DNA of 64,000 bases from Maritimibacter alkaliphilus (GCF_019801605.1 NZ_JAHVIT010000002.1:1240001-1304000), one strand, 5' to 3'; shown: positions 38,575 to 50,113, counted from the stretch's first letter. Translations and numbers: made by a program. Notes: generated by a model not told the origin, from the sequence alone.

Positions 38575-39333
38575 ATGTCCGACCTTTCCCCGAGCGGCGA
38601 CCCGTTCCGCCACCATCCCGAGCTGTCGGCCCTGATCCGGCCCGCCTCTGAGAGCTTCTTCCGGACCATGGAGCCCGCCGATCTGGACGCCACCATGGCG
38701 GAGCAGGGGCAGGGGCCGGAGTGGCGCTATACCGATGCGGTCCGCGAGGAGATGCGGCACGCGGCGCTTGCCGGGCACCGGGGCCGTGACCTCTGGGTGT
38801 TTGCCTATGGATCGCTCATGTGGGACCCGGGCATCGAGTTCGCGGAGGTGCGGCAGGCCCACGTGGCCGGGCATTGCCGCAAGATGTGTCTCGTCGATCG
38901 CTCCGGCGCGCGCGGGTCCGAGGCCCGGCCGGGCCTGATGGCCGGGCTGGACCGGGGCGGCAGCTGTCATGGCCTCGTCTTCCGGATCGCCGCCGAAAAG
39001 GTCGAGGTGGAGAGCGAAGTGGTCTGGCGCCGCGAGATGATCGCGCCCTGCTACCGGGCGGTCTTCATCCCGGTGCATACCGCGCAGGGCGTGGTCGAGG
39101 CGCTGGCCTTCGAGGCCGACAACAGCACCGACATGATCGAGACCGACCTCTGCTACGACCTGCAGGTGCGCTATCTCGCCACGGGGCAGGGGATGCTGGG
39201 CACCTCGATGGAATACGTCGACAACCTGCTGGGGCATTTCGAGACGCTGGGGATCGAGGATGCGCCGCTCGCCCGGCTGGCCGCTGATGCGCGCCGCTAC
39301 AGGGCCGAGCACCCCTCCGAGGTGCCGGCCTGA
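38575..39333 (+). CDS. gamma-glutamylcyclotransferase, ChaC-like
   Basis: 252 residues. The substrate-binding loop VFAYGSLMW lies at about 75-83, and the probable catalytic Glu154 is in WRREM. ChaC enzymes split glutathione into 5-oxoproline and Cys-Gly. The first 60 residues are an N-terminal extension rich in charged residues. Probably co-transcribed with the upstream flavin monooxygenase. The pair interrupts the usual rpmD-rplO order. Confidence 0.85.
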   Translation: MSDLSPSGDPFRHHPELSALIRPASESFFRTMEPADLDATMAEQGQGPEWRYTDAVREEMRHAALAGHRGRDLWVFAYGSLMWDPGIEFAEVRQAHVAGHCRKMCLVDRSGARGSEARPGLMAGLDRGGSCHGLVFRIAAEKVEVESEVVWRREMIAPCYRAVFIPVHTAQGVVEALAFEADNSTDMIETDLCYDLQVRYLATGQGMLGTSMEYVDNLLGHFETLGIEDAPLARLAADARRYRAEHPSEVPA

Positions 39334-39451
39334 GCCGAGCCCCCGCAGACATGGCCGAACGGCCAAGGGCAGGGGAGGGGGCTCGGGCCCGGGAACGCCG
39401 CCCCGGGAAACACGGCCCCGGAAAACGCCGTTTCGTCCCCATGCACAGCCC

Positions 39452-39480
39452 TTGAAAGGCGCAGGCCTCTTCGCTATACG
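39452..39480 (+). promoter_or_regulatory. promoter of rplO-secY-adk
   Basis: TTGAAA, 17 nt, TATACG, about 100 nt before rplO. It restarts ribosomal transcription after the inserted pair. Confidence 0.75.
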
Positions 39481-39580
39481 CGCCCGGTAGCCCCTGATGG
39501 GGCTGCGACTCGTATCATATCAACACGCCGTGTTCGGCCGCTCCCGTCGCTGGGGGCCGCATCCGGCAAGGAGAAGCGAC

Positions 39581-40054
39581 ATGAAACTGAATGAACTCCG
39601 CGACAACGCGGGCGCCGCACAGAAGGCCAAACGCGTTGCGCGCGGTCCGGGCTCGGGCAAGGGCAAGACCGCCGGCCGTGGTATCAAGGGTCAGAAATCC
39701 CGTTCGGGCGTGGCCATCAAGGGCTACGAAGGCGGCCAGATGCCCCTCTACCAACGTCTGCCCAAGCGTGGCTTCAACAAGCCGAACCGCCTGAAATTCG
39801 CCGTCATCAACCTGGGCATCATCGCCAAGTTCGTTGAAGCCGGCAAGATCGACGCCTCCGCGCCCGTCACCGAAGACGTGCTGGTTGCCTCGGGTGCCAT
39901 CCGCCGCAAGCTGGACGGTGTCCGCGTCCTCGCCAAGGGTGAGATCGCAACCGCGCTGAACCTGGAAGTGACCGGTGCCTCCAAGGCTGCCATCGAGGCA
40001 GTTGAGAAGGCTGGCGGCTCGCTCAAGGTCACTGCGGCCGAAGCCGCGGAATAA
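39581..40054 (+). CDS. rplO: 50S ribosomal protein L15
   Basis: 157 residues from [19 protein letters not shown]. The Gly/Lys-rich N-terminal arm ([20 protein letters not shown]) and the [15 protein letters not shown] signature are intact. AAGGAGAAG precedes this ATG. secY follows after 110 nt. Confidence 0.97.
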   Translation: MKLNELRDNAGAAQKAKRVARGPGSGKGKTAGRGIKGQKSRSGVAIKGYEGGQMPLYQRLPKRGFNKPNRLKFAVINLGIIAKFVEAGKIDASAPVTEDVLVASGAIRRKLDGVRVLAKGEIATALNLEVTGASKAAIEAVEKAGGSLKVTAAEAAE

Positions 40055-40164
40055 GAGGTTGTGAGCGGTGAATGAGCCGCTTACATACCTTTGAGTTTTC
40101 CTGAAACGCCGCCAGAGCCGGGGAACGGCCCTTGGCGGCGTTGTCACATGAAAGAGACCCGCGC

Positions 40165-41537
<1,373 letters not shown>

Positions 41538-41541
<4 letters not shown>

Positions 41542-42113
41542 ATATTATCCTTCTCGGACCGCCCGGCGCAGGCAAAGGCACCCAGGCAGGTTTTCTGGTC
41601 GAGGAGCGTGACATGATCCAGCTCTCCACCGGGGACATGCTGCGTGAGGCCCGCACCTCCGGGACGGAGATGGGCAAGATCGTGGCCGACGTCATGGACC
41701 GCGGTGAGCTCGTCACCGACGAGATCGTCATCGGCCTGATCCGCGAGAAGCTGGAAGGCGACGCCAAGGGCGGGTTCATCTTCGACGGGTTCCCCCGCAC
41801 GCTGGCCCAGGCCGACGCGCTGGAGAAGCTGCTCGCGGAGATGGGCCAGAAGCTCGACCACGCCATCGAACTGCAGGTGAACGACGAGGTCCTCGTCGGC
41901 CGTATCGTGAACCGCGCCAAGGAGGCCGTTGCGGCCGGTGGCACGGCGCGGGCGGACGACAACGAGGAAAGCCTCAAGAAGCGCCTGATGGAATACTACA
42001 AGAAGACGTCGCCGCTGCTCGGCTACTACCACGCCAAGGGCACCCTGCGCGGCGTCGACGGCCTGGCAGAGATCGGCACCGTGAAAGCGTCGATCGCCGA
42101 GATCCTCGGCTGA
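41538..42113 (+). CDS. adk: adenylate kinase
   Basis: 191 residues. The P-loop GPPGAGKGT is at 7-15, and the NMP-binding [11 protein letters not shown] region is intact. The LID is short and Cys-free, so this is the short form without zinc. It converts ATP plus AMP to two ADP. It overlaps the secY stop, an arrangement common in bacteria. Confidence 0.97.
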
Positions 42114-42125
42114 GATCACGACCGG

Positions 42126-42151
42126 CAGGGGCGGGCAGATCACCGCCCCTG
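42126..42151 (+). terminator. possible terminator after adk
   Basis: CAGGGGCGG, GCAGATCA, CCGCCCCTG. The stem is good but no T-run follows, so termination would be weak. Confidence 0.45.
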
Positions 42152-42173
42152 ACCGAGATTGTGACTTGACGGG

Positions 42174-42202
42174 TTGACGATCCCTCGAAAACCCCATACC
42201 AC
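42174..42202 (+). promoter_or_regulatory. candidate promoter of rpsM block
   Basis: TTGACG, 17 nt, TACCAC. A second TTGACG lies 8 nt upstream at 42166. The -10 is poor, so the position is tentative. It lies in the 243-nt adk-rpsM gap. Confidence 0.4.
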
Positions 42203-42356
42203 GCCCTATCTCGGCCAGATGGTGATTCCGTCACTCTCTGTTAAGCTGCCGAGACCCCGCCGAATTCAGCTGCGGCCCGCGGTGTTCCGCCACGGGCCAT
42301 ATGTTGTGAAAAAAGGTTCTGGAGCTACGGAACCGCAACTATAAGGAAAGTGACAC

Positions 42357-42725
42357 GTGGCACGTATCGCCGGCGTTAACATCCCGACTGCAAAACGGGT
42401 ACCGATCGCCCTCACCTACATCACCGGTATCGGCCATACTTCGGCCAAAGCCATCTGCGACGCTGTGAACATCGACGCGACCCGTCGTGTGAACGAGCTC
42501 TCGGATGCCGAAGTTCTCGCCATCCGTGAACACATCGACGCCAACTACACCGTAGAAGGCGACCTGCGTCGCGAGACGCAGATGAACATCAAACGCCTGA
42601 TGGACCTGGGCTGCTACCGTGGCCTGCGCCACCGCCGCAACCTGCCGGTGCGTGGTCAGCGGACCCACACCAACGCGCGTACCCGCAAGGGCCCCGCGAA
42701 ACCCATCGCCGGCAAGAAGAAATAA
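42357..42725 (+). CDS. rpsM: 30S ribosomal protein S13
   Basis: 122 residues with a GTG start at 42357, read as [28 protein letters not shown] lies 9-14 nt upstream. The helix-two-turn-helix [12 protein letters not shown] and the basic C-terminus ([14 protein letters not shown]) are typical. It contacts the P-site tRNA. rpsK follows after 15 nt. Confidence 0.97.
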   Translation: MARIAGVNIPTAKRVPIALTYITGIGHTSAKAICDAVNIDATRRVNELSDAEVLAIREHIDANYTVEGDLRRETQMNIKRLMDLGCYRGLRHRRNLPVRGQRTHTNARTRKGPAKPIAGKKK

Positions 42726-42740
42726 GGGGGGCTCTGACCA

Positions 42741-43133
42741 ATGGCACGTGATACCCGCCGTGGGGGCAAGAAAAAGGTCTCCAAGAACATCGCCGCTGGC
42801 GTGGCGCATGTGAACTCGTCGTTCAACAACACAAAGATCCTGATCTCTGACGTTCAGGGCAACGCCATCTCCTGGTCCTCCGCAGGGACCATGGGCTTCA
42901 AGGGCTCGCGCAAGTCGACCCCCTACGCCGCTCAGATGGCTGCCGAAGACGCAGGCAAGAAAGCTCAGGAACACGGCGTGAAAACGCTGGAAGTCGAAGT
43001 TCAGGGCCCCGGCTCGGGCCGTGAATCGGCTCTCCGCGCCCTGGCTGCTGTCGGTTTCAACATCACCTCGATCCGTGATGTGACCCCGATCGCCCACAAC
43101 GGCTGCCGCCCGCCGAAGCGCCGCCGGGTCTGA
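42741..43133 (+). CDS. rpsK: 30S ribosomal protein S11
   Basis: 130 residues. Conserved [18 protein letters not shown] and the C-terminal [18 protein letters not shown] are intact. It lies on the platform near the E site. A terminator-like hairpin separates it from rpoA. Confidence 0.98.
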   Translation: MARDTRRGGKKKVSKNIAAGVAHVNSSFNNTKILISDVQGNAISWSSAGTMGFKGSRKSTPYAAQMAAEDAGKKAQEHGVKTLEVEVQGPGSGRESALRALAAVGFNITSIRDVTPIAHNGCRPPKRRRV

Positions 43134-43150
43134 CCGCCCTGCAGATTTAC

Positions 43151-43180
43151 AGGAGGCTGCGCCAAGGCGCGGCCTCCTTT
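43151..43180 (+). terminator. hairpin between rpsK and rpoA, weak terminator or attenuator
   Basis: AGGAGGC, T, GCGCC, AA, GGCGC, G, GCCTCCT followed by TTACG. The T-run is short, so partial read-through into rpoA is expected. Confidence 0.6.
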
Positions 43181-43245
43181 ACGTCATTTCAACCTCGGGA
43201 GTTTCGACCTTTGGACATGGGGACGGAACGGGAATGGAGGGACGC

Positions 43246-44262
43246 ATGATCCACAAGAACTGGGCAGAACTCATCAAGCCGACGCAGCTCGACGTGAAAC
43301 CGGGTGTAGACCCGTCGCGTCAGGCCACCGTCGTGGCTGAACCGCTGGAACGCGGCTTCGGTCTGACGCTGGGCAACGCGCTGCGCCGCGTGCTGATGTC
43401 GTCGCTTCAGGGCGCCGCCATCACCTCCGTTCAGATCGACAACGTTCTGCACGAATTCTCGTCCGTCGCGGGTGTCCGCGAAGACGTGACCGACATCATC
43501 CTCAACCTCAAGGGCGTCAGCCTGAAGATGGAGGTCGAGGGGCCGAAGCGCGTGTCGATCAACGCCAAGGGTCCGGGCATCGTCACCGCCGGTGACATCG
43601 CCGAGACCGCCGGCATCGAGGTCCTGAACCGCGAGCACGTGATCTGCCACCTCGACGAGGGCGCGGATTTCTTCGTGGAACTGACCGTCGACACCGGCAA
43701 GGGCTATGTCGCTGCCGACAAGAACAAGCCGGAAGACGCACCGATCGGCCTGATTCCTATCGACGCGATCTACTCGCCGATCAAGCGCGTGTCCTACGAA
43801 GTGACCCCGACCCGTGAAGGTCAGGTTCTCGACTACGACAAGCTGACCATGAAGATCGAAACCGATGGCTCGCTGACGCCGGACGACGCCGTGGCCTATG
43901 CCGCGCGCATCCTGCAGGACCAGCTGTCGATCTTCGTCAACTTCGACGAGCCGGAATCGGCCACCCGTCAGGACGACGACGACGGTCTCGAGTTCAACCC
44001 GCTCCTCCTCAAGAAGGTGGACGAGCTCGAACTCTCCGTGCGCTCGGCGAACTGCCTGAAGAACGACAACATCGTCTACATCGGCGACCTGATCCAGAAG
44101 ACCGAAGCCGAGATGCTCCGCACCCCGAACTTCGGCCGCAAGTCCCTGAACGAGATCAAGGAAGTGCTTTCGGGCATGGGCCTGCACCTCGGCATGGACG
44201 TCGAGGACTGGCCGCCGGACAACATCGAAGACCTGGCCAAGAAGTTCGAAGACCAGTTCTGA
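43246..44262 (+). CDS. rpoA: RNA polymerase alpha subunit
   Basis: 338 residues from [15 protein letters not shown]. The N-terminal dimerisation domain has [20 protein letters not shown]. The C-terminal domain binds DNA and activators (about 255-325, with [16 protein letters not shown]). AATGGAGGGA gives the ribosome-binding site; an ATG four codons upstream is rejected because it overlaps it. Confidence 0.98.
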   Translation: MIHKNWAELIKPTQLDVKPGVDPSRQATVVAEPLERGFGLTLGNALRRVLMSSLQGAAITSVQIDNVLHEFSSVAGVREDVTDIILNLKGVSLKMEVEGPKRVSINAKGPGIVTAGDIAETAGIEVLNREHVICHLDEGADFFVELTVDTGKGYVAADKNKPEDAPIGLIPIDAIYSPIKRVSYEVTPTREGQVLDYDKLTMKIETDGSLTPDDAVAYAARILQDQLSIFVNFDEPESATRQDDDDGLEFNPLLLKKVDELELSVRSANCLKNDNIVYIGDLIQKTEAEMLRTPNFGRKSLNEIKEVLSGMGLHLGMDVEDWPPDNIEDLAKKFEDQF

Positions 44263-44382
44263 TCGACATTCCGCGAGGGGGCTGCTACGCCCCCTCCGGC
44301 ACGACCCGGGCAATCCCGCCCCAAGGAGAGCCGGTGACACGCATCGCCGGCCAGACAAAGCAAAACACGTTAGGAGACTATC

Positions 44383-44802
44383 ATGCGTCACGCACGAGGC
44401 TACCGCCGCCTGAACCGCACCCACGAGCACCGCAAGGCACTCTGGGCAAACATGGCCGGCTCGCTCATCGAACACGAACAGATCAAGACCACCCTGCCCA
44501 AGGCGAAAGAACTGCGCCCGATCGTCGAGAAGCTGATCACGCTCGGCAAGCGCGGTGACCTGCACGCCCGTCGTCAGGCCGCATCGCAGCTCAAGCAGGA
44601 CGCCCTGGTCGAGAAACTGTTCGAGGTTCTGGGCCCGCGCTACAAAGAGCGTCAGGGTGGCTACATCCGCATCATGAAAGCCGGCTTCCGCTACGGTGAC
44701 ATGGCGCCGATGGCGATCATCGAATTCGTCGACCGCGACGTCGACGCCAAGGGCGCAGCCGACAAGGCCCGCCTGGAAGCGGAAGAAGCCGCAGAAGACT
44801 GA
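44383..44802 (+). CDS. rplQ: 50S ribosomal protein L17
   Basis: 139 residues. [20 protein letters not shown] and the [20 protein letters not shown] block are diagnostic. A short Ala/Glu-rich tail ends the protein. Last gene of the alpha block, followed by a strong terminator. Confidence 0.98.
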   Translation: MRHARGYRRLNRTHEHRKALWANMAGSLIEHEQIKTTLPKAKELRPIVEKLITLGKRGDLHARRQAASQLKQDALVEKLFEVLGPRYKERQGGYIRIMKAGFRYGDMAPMAIIEFVDRDVDAKGAADKARLEAEEAAED

Positions 44803-44848
44803 GAGATCGGTTAATGGGTCAAAAGGCCCGCTGATCCGAGGGACAGTG

Positions 44849-44883
44849 AACCCCCGCCCCCCAGAGGGCGGGGGTTTTCTTTT
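44849..44883 (+). terminator. terminator of rpoA-rplQ
   Basis: AACCCCCGCCC, loop CCCAGA, GGGCGGGGGTT followed by TTCTTTT. Confidence 0.93.
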
Positions 44884-45133
44884 GCGTGATGTCGGGTGCA
44901 GGGCAGGGATCTCGCGATCCGTGTTGGCCGGGCGGGGCAGGGGGCGTCGGGGCACGGGGTGCGTGCCGGTCGACGGGCCGTGGTCGCCCCGGACAGGCCA
45001 CGCGTCGGGATGTTTCATCCGCGCAGCTCCGCCATCGCGTGGTTTCACAAGGCCGGGAAGCTGGAGGTGGCGTTGTTGCAATCCCCGGCGTGCTGCGGAT
45101 AGCTGGCTGCACGCAAGAAGAGGGGAAATGCCC

Positions 45134-46528
45134 ATGGTCCGAACCGCCCTTGTCCTTCTCACCCTCAGCCTGCCCGCGGCGCTTTCCGCGCTGCCGGTGA
45201 GCGCGGAAACCCGCGTTCCCATGAGCCAGGCCGAGATCTCGATGGGTTTCGCGCCCGTGGTGAAGAAGGCGACCCCGGCCGTCGTCAACATCTATGCCAA
45301 GCGCATCGTCCAGAGCCGGTCGCCCTTCGCGGACGATCCGTTCTTCTCGGAGTTCTTCCGGAACTTCGGTCAGGGCCGACCGCAGGTGCAGAACTCGCTG
45401 GGCTCCGGCGTGCTGCTCTCGGATGACGGCATCGTGGTGACGAACTTCCACGTGGTGGGCCGCGCGGATGAGATCCGCATCGTGCTGAACAACCGCGCCG
45501 AATACGACGCCGACGTGCTGCTGGCGGACGAGGAGGCGGACCTTGCCATTCTCAAGCTGAAGGGGGCGCAGGACATGCCGCACCTGACCCTGCGCGACAG
45601 CGACGATGTCGAGGTGGGGGAGCTGGTGCTGGCGGTCGGCAACCCCTTCGGCGTCGGGCAGACCGTCAGCTCCGGCATCGTCTCGGGGCTTGCGCGGTCG
45701 GGCACGGCCACGGGCAACGCGCGGGGCTACTTCATCCAGACCGATGCGCCGATCAACCCGGGCAACTCCGGCGGGGCGCTGATCGACATCAACGGCGACC
45801 TGATCGGGGTCAATACCTCGATTCTCAGCCGCTCGGGCGGGTCGAACGGCATCGGCTTTGCCATTCCCGCCGCGCTGGTGGCGCAGTTCGTGGATCAGGC
45901 CCGCGACGGCAAGACGGATTTCGAACGCCCATGGGCGGGGATGACCGGACAGCCGGTGGACGCGCAGATGGCGCAGGCCCTCGGCCTCGACCTGCCGGGC
46001 GGGGTGCTGATCTCGGAGCTGCATGACGCCAGCCCCTTCCTCGCCGCGGGCTTCCAGGTAGGCGACGTGGTGATGGACGTGGACGGCGAGCCGGTGAACA
46101 CCCCCGCCGAGATGCTGTTCCGCATGACGATCGCCGGTCTTGGCCACACGACCGAGGTCACCCGCTTCCGCGATGGCAAACCGCAGAACGTGACCGTCGA
46201 CCTGATCGACGCCCCGGAGGAACCCGCCCGCAACCGGGTGACCCTGCCTGAGCGCTCGGTCATCCCCGGCCTCGTGCTGGAGCGGATCAACCCCGCCGTC
46301 ATGGCCGAACTGGGCCTGCCGCTGTTAGCCTCGGGCGTCGTGGTGGCCGATCCCGGTCCGATGGGGCCGCGCGCGGGGCTGCGGACCGGTGACGTGCTGC
46401 AATCGGTGAATGGCACCAGCATCACGACCACGAAGGAGGCGCAGCGCGCGCTGTCCGATCCGGGACGCTGGTTGGAACTGGTGCTGCTGCGCGGCGGACA
46501 ACGGATGCAGTTGCGTTTCCGTCTCTGA
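45134..46528 (+). CDS. periplasmic serine protease, HtrA/Do family
   Basis: 464 residues. A signal peptide ends near LPVSA (residue 24). The catalytic triad is His106 (TNFHVVG), Asp136 (EADLAIL) and Ser212 (NPGNSGGAL). Two PDZ domains follow (about 250-340 and 370-455). It degrades or holds misfolded envelope proteins. ATGs at 45128 and 45134 are both possible; AAGAGGGG fits the second better. rarA follows after 17 nt. Confidence 0.92.
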   Translation: MVRTALVLLTLSLPAALSALPVSAETRVPMSQAEISMGFAPVVKKATPAVVNIYAKRIVQSRSPFADDPFFSEFFRNFGQGRPQVQNSLGSGVLLSDDGIVVTNFHVVGRADEIRIVLNNRAEYDADVLLADEEADLAILKLKGAQDMPHLTLRDSDDVEVGELVLAVGNPFGVGQTVSSGIVSGLARSGTATGNARGYFIQTDAPINPGNSGGALIDINGDLIGVNTSILSRSGGSNGIGFAIPAALVAQFVDQARDGKTDFERPWAGMTGQPVDAQMAQALGLDLPGGVLISELHDASPFLAAGFQVGDVVMDVDGEPVNTPAEMLFRMTIAGLGHTTEVTRFRDGKPQNVTVDLIDAPEEPARNRVTLPERSVIPGLVLERINPAVMAELGLPLLASGVVVADPGPMGPRAGLRTGDVLQSVNGTSITTTKEAQRALSDPGRWLELVLLRGGQRMQLRFRL

Positions 46529-46545
46529 CAGGTCAGATCCGGGGC

Positions 46546-47889
46546 ATGAGCGATCTTTTCGACACTGGTCCCGGCACTGATCCTGGCGACACTCAGGCTG
46601 CGGGCGGCGGCCGTCAGGCCCCCCGCCCGCTGGCAGACCGGCTGCGCCCGGTCTCGCTGGCCGAGGTCATCGGGCAGGAACAGGTGCTGGGCCCGGACGG
46701 GCCGCTTGGCGTGATGCTGGCCTCGGGCTCGCTCTCCTCGCTGATCCTCTGGGGGCCGCCGGGCGTGGGCAAGACCACGATCGCCCGCCTGCTGGCCCAT
46801 GAGACCGACCTGCATTTCGAACAGGTGAGCGCGATCTTCACCGGCGTCGCGGACCTCAAGAAGGTCTTCGAAGCGGCCAAGCAGCGCCGCCGGGCCGGGC
46901 AGGGGACACTGCTCTTCGTCGACGAGATCCACCGGTTCAACAAGGCGCAGCAGGACGGGTTCCTGCCGCATATGGAAGACGGGACGATCCTGCTGGTCGG
47001 CGCCACGACCGAGAACCCCTCCTTCGAGCTGAATGCGGCGCTTCTGTCGCGTTCGCAGGTGCTGACCCTCGAACGCCTCACGCTGGCCGAGATGGAGCGT
47101 CTGACCCAGCGGGCCGAGCAGGAGCTGGGCCGCACCCTGCCGCTGGACGGCCCCGCCCGCGAAGCGATGCAGGAGATGGCCGACGGCGACGGGCGGGCGC
47201 TGTTGAACCTCGTGGAACAGGCCACCTCGTGGAAGGTCGAGGGCAAGCTCGACACCGAGGGGCTGTCCAAGCGGCTCATGCGCCGGGCGGCGAAATACGA
47301 CAAGTCCGGCGACGAGCATTACAACCTGATCTCGGCGCTGCACAAATCCATCCGGGGGTCGGACCCGGACGCGGCGATCTACTGGCTGGCGCGGATGCTG
47401 GAGGGCGGCGAGGACCCGCGCTACCTGTTCCGCAGGCTGTCGATCATGGCGGTCGAGGACATCAGCCTCGCCGATCCGCAGGCGCAGTCGGTCTGCCTCG
47501 ACGCATGGCAGCTCTACGAGCGGATCGGCCAGCCGGAGGGTGAGCTGGCGCTGGCGCAGGTGGTGATCTACCTCGCCCTCGCGCCCAAGACGAACTCCTC
47601 CTACAAGGCGCTTTCGGCGGCCAAGGCGCTGGCACGGCAGACCGGGTCGGCGATGCCGCCCAAGCATATCATCAATGCGCCCACGCGGATGATGAAGGAT
47701 CAGGGGTTCGGGCGCGACTACCAGTACGACCACGATGCCGAGGACGGCTTCTCGGGGCAGAACTACTTCCCCGAGGGGGTCCAGCGGCCCACGCTTTACC
47801 AGCCGGTCGAGCGCGGCTTCGAGCGCGAGCTGAAGAAGCGGGCCGAATACTTCGCGCGCCTGCGGGCGAAGCGGCAGACCGGCGGCTGA
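46546..47889 (+). CDS. rarA: replication-associated recombination protein A
   Basis: 447 residues, a AAA+ ATPase of the RarA/MgsA/WRNIP1 group. LADRLRPVSLAEVIGQ precedes Walker A GPPGVGKTT (70-78), with Walker B LLFVDEIHRFN at about 122-132. The C-terminal tetramerisation domain includes NAPTRMMKDQGFGRDYQYDHD. It acts at stalled replication forks. Probably in one unit with the protease gene. Confidence 0.95.
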   Translation: MSDLFDTGPGTDPGDTQAAGGGRQAPRPLADRLRPVSLAEVIGQEQVLGPDGPLGVMLASGSLSSLILWGPPGVGKTTIARLLAHETDLHFEQVSAIFTGVADLKKVFEAAKQRRRAGQGTLLFVDEIHRFNKAQQDGFLPHMEDGTILLVGATTENPSFELNAALLSRSQVLTLERLTLAEMERLTQRAEQELGRTLPLDGPAREAMQEMADGDGRALLNLVEQATSWKVEGKLDTEGLSKRLMRRAAKYDKSGDEHYNLISALHKSIRGSDPDAAIYWLARMLEGGEDPRYLFRRLSIMAVEDISLADPQAQSVCLDAWQLYERIGQPEGELALAQVVIYLALAPKTNSSYKALSAAKALARQTGSAMPPKHIINAPTRMMKDQGFGRDYQYDHDAEDGFSGQNYFPEGVQRPTLYQPVERGFERELKKRAEYFARLRAKRQTGG

Positions 47890-47965
47890 GCGCCGCGTCA
47901 TGGTGCTTCCAACTCGCCCGGCATTCCTATAGGGAAGGGGATCGCGCCCCCCGGGGGCGGATTTC

Positions 47966-47994
47966 TTGACAACCCGCCGCTCCGGCGCGATGGA
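47966..47994 (+). promoter_or_regulatory. candidate promoter of the crcB operon
   Basis: A perfect TTGACA, 17 nt, GATGGA, with the predicted start at or beside the crcB ATG (48001). The -10 is weak. If right, the mRNA is nearly leaderless. Confidence 0.35.
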
Positions 47995-48000
47995 ACCGCG

Positions 48001-48378
48001 ATGATACTGACCGTTCTACAAGTTGCCCTCGGTGGCGCCATCGGCGCCTCCTGCCGCTACCTTCTGGGGGTCGGGGTGTTCCGTCTCGTGGGGCCGGGCT
48101 TTCCGCTCGGCGTGCTGAGCGCGAACATCATCGGCTGTGGGCTGATGGGAATGCTGGTGGTCTTCCTCGGAAGCAAGGGGCTGTCCCACTGGAACCCCTT
48201 CCTCGCGACCGGAGTCCTCGGCGGATTCACGACGTTCTCGTCCTTCTCGCTGGAGGCCTGGACCATGATTGAACGGGGGCAGGGCGGCAACGCGGTGCTC
48301 TATGTGGGGCTCTCCCTCCTGTTCTCCTTCGCGGCGCTGATCGGCGGCGCCGCCCTGATGCGGAGTGTACTGGCATGA
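48001..48378 (+). CDS. crcB: fluoride exporter CrcB (Fluc)
   Basis: 125 residues with four membrane spans. LGGAIGASCRYLLG at the N-terminus and GVLGGFTTFSSFSLE near 68-82 are the Fluc channel motifs. It works as a dual-topology dimer to expel fluoride. The stop overlaps the next gene (ATGA). No fluoride riboswitch fits upstream. Confidence 0.93.
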   Translation: MILTVLQVALGGAIGASCRYLLGVGVFRLVGPGFPLGVLSANIIGCGLMGMLVVFLGSKGLSHWNPFLATGVLGGFTTFSSFSLEAWTMIERGQGGNAVLYVGLSLLFSFAALIGGAALMRSVLA

Positions 48379-49430
48379 CCAGCAAGGTGCAGACGATCAC
48401 CGTGGGCCCCGGCGACGGCGGGCAGCGGCTGGACCGCTGGCTGCGGCGTCTTTTCCCCCATGTTCCGCAGGGCCGCATCGAGAAGATGTGCCGCAAGGGC
48501 GAGCTGCGGGTGGACGGCGGCCGGGTGAAGGCCAATACGCGGCTGGAAGCCGGGCAGGACGTGCGCATTCCGCCGCTGCCCGAGCCGGAGCCCGAGGGCA
48601 AGGCGCCCAAGCCGCGCGAGCCCAAGGTCTCGGACGCGGATGCCAAGCTGATCCAGTCCTGCGTGATCTACCGCGATGATCAGGTCATCGCGATCAACAA
48701 GCCCGCGGGCCTGCCGACGCAGGGCGGCAGCAAGCAGACCCGTCACGTGGACGGGCTGGCCGAGGCGCTGAAGTTCGGGTTCGAAGAAAAGCCCCGTCTC
48801 GTGCACCGGCTCGACAAGGATACCTCGGGCGTGCTGCTGCTGGCCCGTGACCGGGCGACCGCGCAGGCGCTGACCGCCGCGCTGCGCCACAAGCAGACGC
48901 GCAAGATCTACTGGGCGCTCGTCGCCGGCGTGCCCACGCCCTACCTTGGGGAAATCCGCTATGGCCTGATGAAGGCCCCGGGCCACGGCAAGGGTGGCGA
49001 GGGCGAGAAGATGATCGCCGTGCATCCGCGCGACATCGACAAGACCCCGGACGCCAAGCGCGCCCATACGCTCTATGCCACGCTCTACCGCGTGGCGAGC
49101 CGCGCCGCATGGGTCGCGATGGAGCCGCTGACCGGCCGGACCCACCAGCTGCGCGCCCACATGGCTGAGATCGGGCATCCGATCATCGGGGACGGCAAGT
49201 ACGGTGGCTCGGGTCAGGAAAACCTCGGCGATGGCTGGGGGGCACAGCTGGGCGGGATCATCTCGAAGAAGCTGCACCTGCATGCGCGCTCAATGACCTT
49301 CGAGCATCCTGTGACCCACAAGATGATCACCGTCACCGCCCCGCTGCCCGAGCACATGGCCCACAGCTGGGAGACCTTCGGCTGGACCGAGGACCTCGCC
49401 GCCGCCGACCCCTTCGAGGAGCTGCGCTGA
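48375..49430 (+). CDS. rluC: RluC/RluD-family 23S rRNA pseudouridine synthase
   Basis: 351 residues. An S4 RNA-binding domain (about 14-70) is followed by a Pro/Glu-rich linker. The catalytic domain has HRLDKDTSGVLLLAR with catalytic Asp148. A MEPLTGRTHQLRAHM motif follows. RluC-type is likeliest, but target bases cannot be read from sequence. Its stop overlaps the phosphatase start. Confidence 0.88.
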   Translation: MTSKVQTITVGPGDGGQRLDRWLRRLFPHVPQGRIEKMCRKGELRVDGGRVKANTRLEAGQDVRIPPLPEPEPEGKAPKPREPKVSDADAKLIQSCVIYRDDQVIAINKPAGLPTQGGSKQTRHVDGLAEALKFGFEEKPRLVHRLDKDTSGVLLLARDRATAQALTAALRHKQTRKIYWALVAGVPTPYLGEIRYGLMKAPGHGKGGEGEKMIAVHPRDIDKTPDAKRAHTLYATLYRVASRAAWVAMEPLTGRTHQLRAHMAEIGHPIIGDGKYGGSGQENLGDGWGAQLGGIISKKLHLHARSMTFEHPVTHKMITVTAPLPEHMAHSWETFGWTEDLAAADPFEELR

Positions 49431-50113
49431 TGACGACGACGCCGAAGCTGATCATCTGGGACGTGGACGGCACGCTGTCGGACAGTCAGGGCAGCATCAC
49501 GGCCTCCATGGCCGCCGCCTTCGAGGCCGAGGGCCTTGCCCCGCCGCCGCGCGATGTGATGCTCTCCATCGTCGGGCTGACGCTGGAGATCGGCATCGCG
49601 CAGATCGCACCGGGCAACGATGCCGAGCGGGTCACGCGGATGGCCGCGACCTACCGGGCGCACCATCGCGGGCTGCGTGACGCGGGCGGACGCGGCTTCA
49701 TCAAGCTCTACGATCATATCCCGGCGGTGCTGGAACAGCTCAACGCCCGGCCCGACATCCTGATGGCAGTGGCTACGGGCAAATCCCGCGGCGGCCTCGT
49801 GTCGCTGCTGGAGGTGACCGGGCTGTCCAAGCATTTCCTCTCGCTCCAGACGGCGGATGACCACCCGTCCAAGCCGCATCCCTCGATGCTGCTGGCGGCC
49901 ATGTCCGATTGCGGGGTGGGCCCGGAGGATGCCGTGATGATCGGCGACACCAGCTTCGACATGGACATGGGCCGTGCCGCCGGCATGCGCACCATCGGGG
50001 TCAGCTGGGGCTTCCACCCGCGCCGCGAACTGGCGCAGGCCAACGTGGTCGTGGATGATCCGCGCGACCTGCCCGACACGATTGATGCGCTCTGGCGCGA
50101 GGAGGTCGCATGA
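49430..50113 (+). CDS. HAD-family hydrolase, phosphoglycolate phosphatase-like
   Basis: 227 residues. Nucleophile motif WDVDGTLSDS (Asp11, Asp13), then ATGKSRGG as motif II, Lys in HPSKPHPSM, and MIGDTSFDMDMGRAAGM as motif IV. The helical cap insert places it with Gph-like phosphatases. The true substrate is unknown. It overlaps both neighbours by 1-4 nt. Confidence 0.88.
   Translation: MTTTPKLIIWDVDGTLSDSQGSITASMAAAFEAEGLAPPPRDVMLSIVGLTLEIGIAQIAPGNDAERVTRMAATYRAHHRGLRDAGGRGFIKLYDHIPAVLEQLNARPDILMAVATGKSRGGLVSLLEVTGLSKHFLSLQTADDHPSKPHPSMLLAAMSDCGVGPEDAVMIGDTSFDMDMGRAAGMRTIGVSWGFHPRRELAQANVVVDDPRDLPDTIDALWREEVA

Noticed and set aside
47960-48020. Fluoride riboswitch upstream of crcB
   Set aside because: A few bases resemble the motif (GATGG, TGATACTG), but there is no room: the ATG and coding sequence begin inside them.
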